A stretch of DNA of 64,000 nucleotides from Thalassia testudinum (taxonomy: Eukaryota; Streptophyta; Magnoliopsida; Alismatales; Hydrocharitaceae): the NCBI GenBank assembly GCA_037157565.1, contig JAZHRO010000073.1:15196501-15260500 (forward strand), in the 5' to 3' direction. A program made the translations under genes and the position numbers. This document shows positions 56,654 to 64,000 of the stretch, in pieces; within the stretch, counting starts at the first letter, position 1, and the number at the start of each line of letters is the position of its first letter. The notes under the pieces are model-generated. The model saw only the letters and a list, made by a program, of their open reading frames with translations. It was not told where the DNA came from and made no database searches.

Positions 56654-58850
56654 TGTTAGCATGCGAGATTCGTCTTATAGAAATATACGTTGTAGTATAG
56701 AACAAAAATCGTGACAATACTTAAATTTATAAAACTCAAACTCAGGAAATTGAGCCCAAGGTCATTTGCAGGGAGCAAATTGGCCATTTCAATCAACTAA
56801 TCACAATATCAAGAAAGATATGCAACAATAATCTCAATGTAATCAAAATAATTTTCAATAAACTCAAGAGTGAGAGGGCAAAAAGATTAGGTTGAAATGG
56901 TGGTTTGAACCACCAATTTAACCTAATAATCAAGTTCTAATTTAGCCAAATAAATCGATAGTATCCACAACCAAATGAGTATTCAATATCAGAACCAAGC
57001 AAGCACCAAGTTAGATGATAATGTAAGGCTTCAGATGCCTTAACTCAGTACCTCAGAAGAACCAAGGAAAAGCACCAAAGAAGAGACATAAGGGTCTCGT
57101 ACACTAATTGCTAAGAGAGGGGGGCACGAATCTTGAGGTTGCAAAAACCCCCTCTTCCTTCTAAGATCTCTTTCTTTCTTCTCAAATTAGACCCGGGTGA
57201 ACAATTTCAGGTAAATGGGTACAGGGTAGGTGGACCAAGGACCAGACCTGCTGACATGTGTGGCAGGTGAGGAGTGAGCATGTGCGGTGAGTGGGACCTC
57301 ACCCTATGTGCTGAGGTGAAGAGCCTTTGGAACAAATTCACTTCATACTTCATTAGATGCTTCTACGCTAACGATGTAGGACTAATCCCACTATTGCTCC
57401 TTGTGCGAAGCTCCGTGAGACTACTACAACTAGCGTCGAGGGAATGAGGATGCTAAAGCTACTCCTTTGGTCAATTGAAACCCCAGGTGGGCTTCTGGGA
57501 TCTATCTGCTTCGATTGCTAGTAGCAACTGGGCGACTGAGAGTTGGAGATGAATGAATAGGGTTGGAGAAGATGGTGGCAGGCGGTGATGATTCGGCGAA
57601 CCTGAAAAGCCAAAATACGAGCTTATCGTCCCAATTAGAAAGCTCAGTAGCTTCACCAAGTGGTGGCGAAGGTGTTGGTAGTGTTCTTGTGGTGGTTGAG
57701 TGTGTGTGGGTGTGTGGTGAAGTCGGAGTGGGTGAACGGAGGTAGTGGTGTTCGGTGGAGTACGAGAGAGATTAAAGCCCCAAATTTCCTTGGGGCTTTT
57801 GATCAGTGATACGAGGTGATGCTCGTGGACCCAGTGGTGGGCATTTGGTGTGGTGTGGTGTTCGCACGATGTTGCTGGTGCTTTGTTGGTGTCGTGGAAG
57901 ACGGAGGTGGTTTGAAGTAATTGGTGGTTGAAATCGAAGTGTGGATAGATAAAAGTAAAGAGGAAAGGGAGAGGAAGAGATCTAGGGGAGTTAGGAGATG
58001 ATACAGAGAGAGGTCAAGGCCAACTGTGATAGGCTGATGTCAGGGAAGATGAATGCTCCATTGAGGAGGAGCGGGGACATCGAAGGAGTAGATGGCTCCT
58101 GCTTGGTACGATGAGGAGAGGAAGACGAAGGGAGGAAGGTTCCTTCTGCCTATCATATGTGGCAGAGGGTGACAAAGGTAGAACGTGAAGGTCACCAGCA
58201 CTTGGTTGGAGCAAGTTGGGGGAAGGAAAAGAAGAGGGTTTTCTGGCCTCAAACCTAATTAAGGAGGACAGTCTAGTGATAGGTGTCCTCTTATAGGGCC
58301 AAGGTCGAGCTCTAAGCTTGGGAAGAAGCTTGGATAGCTTGGATTTATAGGGAGAAAAATCACTAAAAATCTCAAGTTCGATTGAGCTTTAGAGCTTGAT
58401 TTGGAAATAAAGAGGCGGTTCAAGAGATTGGGGATCTTCTCACGGAACCTCCCTCCAAATTTGGAGGTGATTGGCCCTGATTTAAGGGAGAAATCTCCCT
58501 CGAATCTTCACTGAAGGTGCATTCCCATCGCTAATGGCGGTAGGGACCTAAGTGAATAGAATGATGAGAAGATAGGGACCCATTTGCAAATAATTCAAAA
58601 CCTAAAGGGGTAAATGTAAGAAATAAAGTTTTAAAGGGCTAAATTGCAAATTAGGTCAGGATTGACTTTAATTCGGTCCAAATTTTGGCCTTAACATAAT
58701 TTAGATCCAAGGAATTTAATGGTGAAGTTGGATTTCAGTTTTGATTATGTTTAACTGGGTAATTTGTACAGAAGCCCAAATTAGGGTAAAATTCTATCTA
58801 TAACTTTATTCTAGGACAAAATAGGTTCAGATGGTCAAACCAAGGGTACC
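56654..58850 (-). repeat. LTR A3, family-A copy on the minus strand
   Basis: Aligns inverted with A2: the 3' part (gctccctgcaaatgacc ... tataaatttaa) is at 56700-56790. A variant snRNA upstream element GTCCTACATCG is at 57376-57386. The 5' part lies at 58450-58850 (ggtttaatgg-type blocks matching 10260-10470). It stops at 58850, about 390 bases short of the LTR start, where LTR E begins. Frames at 57471-58252 are not shared with A1 or A2 as protein. Confidence 0.8.
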
Positions 58851-59767
58851 TGATGATTGCACAAAAAAAATACACCAATAAATATGCCATCTTGTCTTAT
58901 TTCCTAGCACTGCCATTGCATATTAGGCAGCTATAGTTGCATTTGCAAAATGACACTTGCATGCATTTATTGGAGAGGGGATGATAATGCGAATAATTGC
59001 CATGTAATGAACGCCTTCATCAAGGGTTGCATTGCAAATTCACCATCCTCATTCTTTATTTTGACTTTGAATTTCTTCTCCATCGCGCGGCTCAGGGCAT
59101 GGGCATGAACATCTTCGCGCCATTCCTCTGCCTGTAGCATGGCGGGACTCGCTCTGCCAGCAGCATGGTGAGGGGGTTGCATCTTCTTCTTTACAAAGCC
59201 CTGCCCTCTCCCTTACGCAGGAGAGCCTGGAACACACCACCCACAGACACCTTCCTTCAGGCCAAGCTCCTCCCCTCTTCCCCTCCATACAAAGTAGCTC
59301 TTCCACTGAAGAGACACACTACGGGCAGGAGCAAGCTCACAGTGGTCCCACAGCCACCACTGTGAGTTCCACCACCACCCAGCTACTTTGAGAGCAGGTG
59401 GGCGTGGTGGTTTCACCCTCTATTTTCACCGTTCCAAGGTCTGAAGCTCCAGCAGCAGCGTCGACCGCCAGTAGCAACGCAAGCACCGCACGCATGCCAG
59501 CAGATGCCCCTGCAGACCGTCCACAGGCTCTTTCCGTGCACGCAGGAGCCTTCCAGTGCGCCGGCCCACGCAGAACCAGCCGCAACTGGTTGTCCATCCC
59601 GCACTGCACTATAGCTACTATTCATGCCTCTCAGCGTGGAAATGTAGCTACAATGAGGTGACCGGTTTGCTTCTCACTTATCTGGTCACCGCGCGCTCTC
59701 TCTCCTCACTGCAACTCGCTCCAGCCGATCATCAGAGTCTCCGCCCGCGTTCGCATATGGCCGTGCC

Positions 59768-59875
59768 CGCACTCGCCCGCATCCACTCTCGCCCGCATCC
59801 ACTCTCGCCCGCAGCGCGGTGCGCTGTGCTACGTAGTGTGCTGCACTGTGCTACGTAGTGCGCTGCGCTGCACTC
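59768..59875 (+). repeat. Short GC-rich tandem repeats in LTR E
   Basis: Repeats of gcccgcatccactctc (59777-59812) are followed by two copies of gtgctacgtagtg-gctgc (59826-59870). Confidence 0.75.
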
Positions 59876-60039
59876 TCTCGCCCGCACCCGCACTCTTCTG
59901 CACCTGCGTGCCCGTGCGTGCCCCTTGCGTGCCTACGTCCATGCGCCCGCACCATCAAACAATGCTTTCACCCGCTAGGTGCCTTAAACTCACTCTCTCT
60001 CTCTCTCACTCCTCTCTAGCAGACACACACACTCGTACA

Positions 60040-60412
60040 CACACACACTTGTACACTCACTCGCTCACTTGTACACACCTATACATACTTATATATATAT
60101 ACATACATATATATATATACCTATACAACTATATATAAGTATATATACATACATACATATATATATATACACACATATACACATACATATACTACTATAT
60201 ATATATATCTATATAGTTAAATATATATACATATATATCTAGTTATAAATATATATATATATATACCTATATATATATTTACATATCTAGATATATATAT
60301 ACATAACTACATATACACCTATATAGTTACAACCCTATCTATATACATATACACATATATATATATATATACATATATACATATATATATATATATTTAC
60401 ATACACATCACC
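60040..60412. repeat. TA/TACA-rich microsatellite in LTR E
   Basis: About 370 bases of tatatata, catacata and cacaca runs. Confidence 0.9.
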
Positions 60413-60640
60413 TACCTATATCCCTACGCACTAGTCACTCCACCACGCGTTATATCACGGGAATATCTACACCAATTGATGATATTCCCCGATACTCGCG
60501 TAAAGAAAGCGCCTCCGCACACACTCCCACACATCCATCCTACACTCTACGCGGCACTTCATCTTTTTGGTTACGTCTTTCTAGACGTGGACCAACTCGA
60601 CACTGTGCTACACGCCATTTCCACTTCCACCCCCACCCCT

Positions 60641-60660
60641 ATATAATATATATATATATA
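60641..60660 (+). promoter_or_regulatory. Candidate TATA box of LTR E
   Basis: tataatatatatatatatag follows a C-rich stretch about 0.5 kb before the primer site. The low complexity makes the exact box uncertain. Confidence 0.35.
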
Positions 60661-61177
60661 GACTATATTTATTTCTCTACAAGCAACCTATCTTGTTTTT
60701 ATTTCTCTTTTGTTTCTTGCTATTAAAAAGATAAAAAGAAAGAGTGAAAGAGAAAAGATAATCCTTGTCTTGCAGGTACTTGGTCTTGCGAATAGCAGGA
60801 CAAGTTTTTTTGGAAACCCTAAGTTGGCTCAAAGCCAAGAAAAATTTGGCTCGAAGCTAAAGACCTGATTTTGAGGGTGTACCTCAAGGATAAAATTATC
60901 AGCAAAAAAATCTTAAATAGAAAAAAAAAACCAAAAACATAATAAACACACGGAAGAGATACGTTTTAGGTAAGGCATAGAAACTTCTTCACCTTTAATC
61001 CCCACCTCCCTAAGTTCGACCCTGGGCCTAAAAGTGACCAAGATAAAATTAAGTAGGCCAGGTTAAAAATTTTATAAAAAGATGGTTAGGCTCGATTTTG
61101 GTTAACCACTATACTCACTTCAATGATAATTTCACCATATTAACACAACCTATTCGAGTCCTAACACACCTTTTTCC

Positions 61178-61194
61178 TGCGTCACTGCCGGGGA
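61178..61194 (+). other. Primer-binding site of element E
   Basis: TGCGTCACTGCCGGGGA, a tRNA-Asp-type site with a perfect GCCGGGGA end. Confidence 0.75.
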
Positions 61195-62598
61195 GGTGCG
61201 CATTGAGGTAAGTTTCTACTCCATTCCTTTGATTTTCTCTTCTCACACCCTTCTCTTCACGGGTGTTTTTGCTTGCTGGTGTGCAGGAAAATCAATTGCA
61301 AGGAGGAGGCAAGTAGAGGAAGTCGGAGACATGGGTAGATCTAAGGTGGGAATGAGAGCCTGAAGTCACCGACGCTGCACTGGAGCTTCGCCCACATTGC
61401 TGAACAAGTAAGTCTCTCTCTCTTAGCAACTTAGGTTAACTTGTCACCTAAATAAAAAAAAAACACACTTCTTGGGATTTCTTGGGGCAAGTGGATTAAA
61501 AATCACTTGTTTGATTGTCTGCTATCACCCCCATCGCCACGGGATTTCCCGCCAAACTACACATAGCAAAGATCCAAGAATCTTGATTCTTGAATCTTTC
61601 ATCGTGTGAAATATTCTTTGATGCAAGATTAAATAGATTGATTGCCATCCCTCTTGCCTCATTTATCTGCAATTCGGGATCACATTTTTTGGTGGGGAGA
61701 CTTGGAATTGAGTTGATTCCAACCCCACCACGACCTTTCACGTGCCTTAGATTTGATCTCGAATATTTCAACCCCAACACTTTGATTTTCTTTACATTAT
61801 CTTGTGGTTGAGCCTTGTGTGTGGAACATTATTTTGGTGATTGGGAGCACTTGAATTGAAGTGCTTTGGCTCCCTTTCACACTAACCTAAAATTGACTCG
61901 TGCATCCACACATAGAAATTTTCACCTAGGGAAGCCCATTGCATTTTTAGCATGCATTAACCAACTCATATTGAAGAAGGGTTTGTTGGGCATAGAAGAA
62001 CTTGTATTTTCTCAAAACTCGGAGATTGGTTGAATTGGTAACTCAGCAAAATCTTAAAATCGATACTACTTAAGGCTGAAATCCTAAAAATCATTCACCA
62101 TCTAAAACTTCAATTCGGGGAGTTTTCCCCATTGCCTGCTTGGTTTACACACTTTCTAAAAATAATGCACTTGGGCATTACCCGTATACAACACCCTTCA
62201 CATTCCTGAAGAACTTGATCCTAAGCCTCTAATTAAAATTGGTAGCAACTTGACCCTTATTAAGGATTGGAGGTCTAACTACCTGCGTGTAGCACCTACA
62301 TGCTGGTGCGGGTTCCCACGTGCTATTAGGTGTCTAAGACTGGGATAAATGGCCTTTCAATCTGGCCCGGTGGTTCCACGGTGCTCGCATTTGGTTCCGT
62401 AGGTTGTGATAGTAGGTAACTTAGATCTTTAGGTCTAAGGGCACACTGTAGAGGTTCGGACTTTGATTGCCTTGATTTGTCATCAAGTGTACCTTTGTGG
62501 CGTCATTTCTCTCATCCCCTTTTCTCTTCTTATGTCCCCAATTCTTCCTGCGGTAGTGCATATTTGGGAGGAGGTTACAAAACCCTAAATTATTTGAA
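61195..62598 (+). other. Leader of element E
   Basis: Non-coding, with ggtgtgcagga at 61279 as in B and F. GC-richer phrases at 62280-62410 (for example gtgctggtgcgggttcccacgtgc) could fold. I cannot align them to the A/B structured block. Short frames on both strands at 61496-61811 and 62421-62651 are not genes. Confidence 0.65.
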
Positions 62599-63960
62599 TT
62601 GTCTGATAATTTTAGGAAAGAAGCCAAATCATCATCCTCCTCCACAAACATGGCTGCACGCCCACCCCCAAATCCCGAAGGAGGAAATCGCCCTCAAAAA
62701 CCACTAGGTGGTGGAGCCATGGACCCCATAACCCACCTCCAAGCCCAAATGGAAATGTATAATGAACAGATTGAAGCCATTAGGGAAACCTTGGAGGAAA
62801 TGCAGAACCCTCCCGAATGGGAGGAGCCTAGGTCTCTTAGCTCTTATCAAAATCCTGTTGCTACAGAGACCATAGGACAAATTCGGGTCCCCCTGGGCGG
62901 GGATGATTTTGAACTGAAACCCAATATAATTGGCCTAATTAACTTCCACTTACATGGTCTTGCAAGTGAAGATCCTTTTCTCCATTTGGAAGACCTAACC
63001 TGATTGGCTGAAATTGTTAAACCAAGAAATATCGGGTTGTCAACTGTCCTCATGAAAATGTTCCCATTTTCGTTGCAGGATAAAGCGTCTCAATGGTTAC
63101 ACAGCCTTGGGAGAACCATCCACTCTTGGGAAGAGATGCGAACATCATTTCTTAAGAAATTCTTCCCAATCAGGAGAACCAATGTGCTTCGCCGTGCTAT
63201 AACTTCCTTTACGCAACAAAATGGCAAACGGTTTCATGAGGCTTGGGAGAGGTATAATGACCTCCTTCGGAAGTGTTCGCACCACAGTCTGCCTAAGTAG
63301 CATATAGCCCAGATTTTCTATTATGGGCTAAATGAGACTTTGAAGCAGATTGCAGACGCTTCCTGCGGAGGGAATTTCATGAATAAAGACGATAATGGAG
63401 CATTCGAATTATTTGAAAACATGAGTGAAAACTCAATGAACAATGCCTCCATTGTTGCCTTTAATAGTACCAGCCTGCCCCGTAATGTTCATGAAGTTGA
63501 CACGGAACCCTCCCATTCATCCACTGATCTTAACCTTATCGCACAAAAATTGGATGAAGCCTCCATCATGCACAAGAAGCTGGACGAGCTTCTGTCCAAT
63601 CTCGCTTGTTCTATGGAAAACACCCCCACCTCACCATTTTGTCACAATCCTAATTCTTCCAACGCCAAGCTTATCCCTAAAAACCCCATGAGATCTTCCT
63701 TACCGAGTGTCGTGCCGAGCGATTCGGTAAGTCATGTGGATCTGGCTTGTGCAAGCCAGTATTTTGACACAGAGGACCAAGCCTCTGTGTGCACGGATGT
63801 ATATTTACATGTGAACTTGTCTTCTGGCTTAGAAGACGCTTGCGCCCTGGGGAACAACCCGTTCTCTGCCACTTATAACCTAGGGTGGCAAAATCATCCG
63901 AACTTCGCATGGTCCAATAACCCACAGCGCCAAAACCACACGAGTGGGCCAATGCGATAG
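62599..63960 (+). pseudogene. Gag of element E (retrotransposon gag, PF03732-like)
   Basis: One frame from 62599 (likelier start MAARPPPNPEGGN at 62650) to the stop at 63958-63960. Two internal stops interrupt it: TGA at 63001 and TAG at 63298. Motifs in order: FELKPNIIGLINFHLHGLAS, EDPFLHLEDL, FPFSLQDKASQWLHSL, WEEMRTSFLKKFFPIRRTNV, FHEAWERYNDLLRKCSHHSL, SCGGNFMNKDDNGAFELFEN, and the C-terminal NLGWQNHPNFAWSNNPQ motif near 63890. Both stops fall where related gags have Trp, so each fits one G-to-A change. No frameshift is seen. Pol should follow beyond the window. The gag is related to that of B and G but clearly a different family. Confidence 0.9.
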
Positions 63961-64000
63961 TCCACACCCATCATCCCAAGGGCCTAGTCTAATCCTATGG

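Larger units (their letters stand above)
58851..61172 (+). repeat. 5' LTR of element E
   Basis: Begins TGATGATTGCAC exactly where A3 breaks off, and ends just before the primer-binding site at 61178. It contains GC-rich sequence, short tandem repeats, a TA-rich microsatellite and a TATA box near 60641. The frames at 58967-60138 lie on both strands across GC-rich sequence and show no domain. Confidence 0.7.

Noticed and set aside
60040..60412. Possible matrix attachment or replication origin because of the TA-rich tract
   Set aside because: It is a simple microsatellite inside an LTR. Nothing else supports an origin or attachment site.
1..64000. Host genes, tRNAs, rRNAs, CRISPR arrays or a bacterial-type operon
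   Set aside because: I read both strands for intact multi-exon genes, tRNA cloverleaf box A/B patterns and regularly spaced repeats. I saw only transposable-element coding relics and primer sites complementary to tRNA-Asp, not tRNA genes themselves.

Overview
The window looks like gene-poor, repeat-dense nuclear DNA of a flowering plant. I found no convincing host gene, rRNA, tRNA or CRISPR array. Nearly everything I can interpret is transposable element sequence, nested several layers deep. The plant origin is inferred from element types: Ty3/gypsy elements of the Athila/Tat kind primed by tRNA-Asp, Sirevirus-like copia LTRs, a CACTA (En/Spm) transposon with TNP2 and Transposase_24 genes, and an L1-type LINE tail. 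I cannot name the species.

Layout. 1-1106 is the end of a family-C LTR (H). About 1130-5391 is an LTR plus leader of gypsy element F, with a solo Sirevirus-like LTR (1284-3016, minus) inside. 5392-9550 is a minus-strand gag-protease relic (G), itself split by a second Sirevirus-like LTR (7359-9100). 9879-30757 is element A: LTR (holding a solo family-C LTR at 11908-13579), leader, a non-gag ORF relic, a 9.5-kb CACTA transposon (16481-26024), a structured 3' region, the second LTR and a fragment of a further leader copy. 30762-31730 and 45378-46544 are two halves of a minus-strand Sirevirus-like element (J). J is split by element B (31731-45377), a full-length gypsy element with near-identical 2.7-kb LTRs and a stop-ridden gag-pol. 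46545-54413 is element C, a non-autonomous gypsy-type element with one long amber-interrupted ORF and a LINE tail in its 5' LTR. 54432-56653 is the 3' end of a related minus-strand element (D2) with a reverse transcriptase fragment lodged in its LTR. 56654-58850 is a third family-A LTR (A3, minus). From 58851 to the end runs the 5' LTR, leader and gag of gypsy element E.

How the parts relate. A and B share leader and 3'-region sequence although A lacks gag-pol. This fits A being a parasite mobilised by B-like proteins. The shared non-coding segments contain hairpins whose stems carry compensatory changes between A and B. The 3' regions of C and D2 keep a long-range inverted repeat about 0.8 kb apart that encloses tandem hairpin modules. 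These structured RNA candidates are the most interesting part of the window. LTRs also carry a module matching the plant snRNA upstream element (RTCCCACATCG) followed by a TATA-like box 23-24 bp downstream.

All alignments were done by eye. Percentages, ages and domain hits have not been computed.
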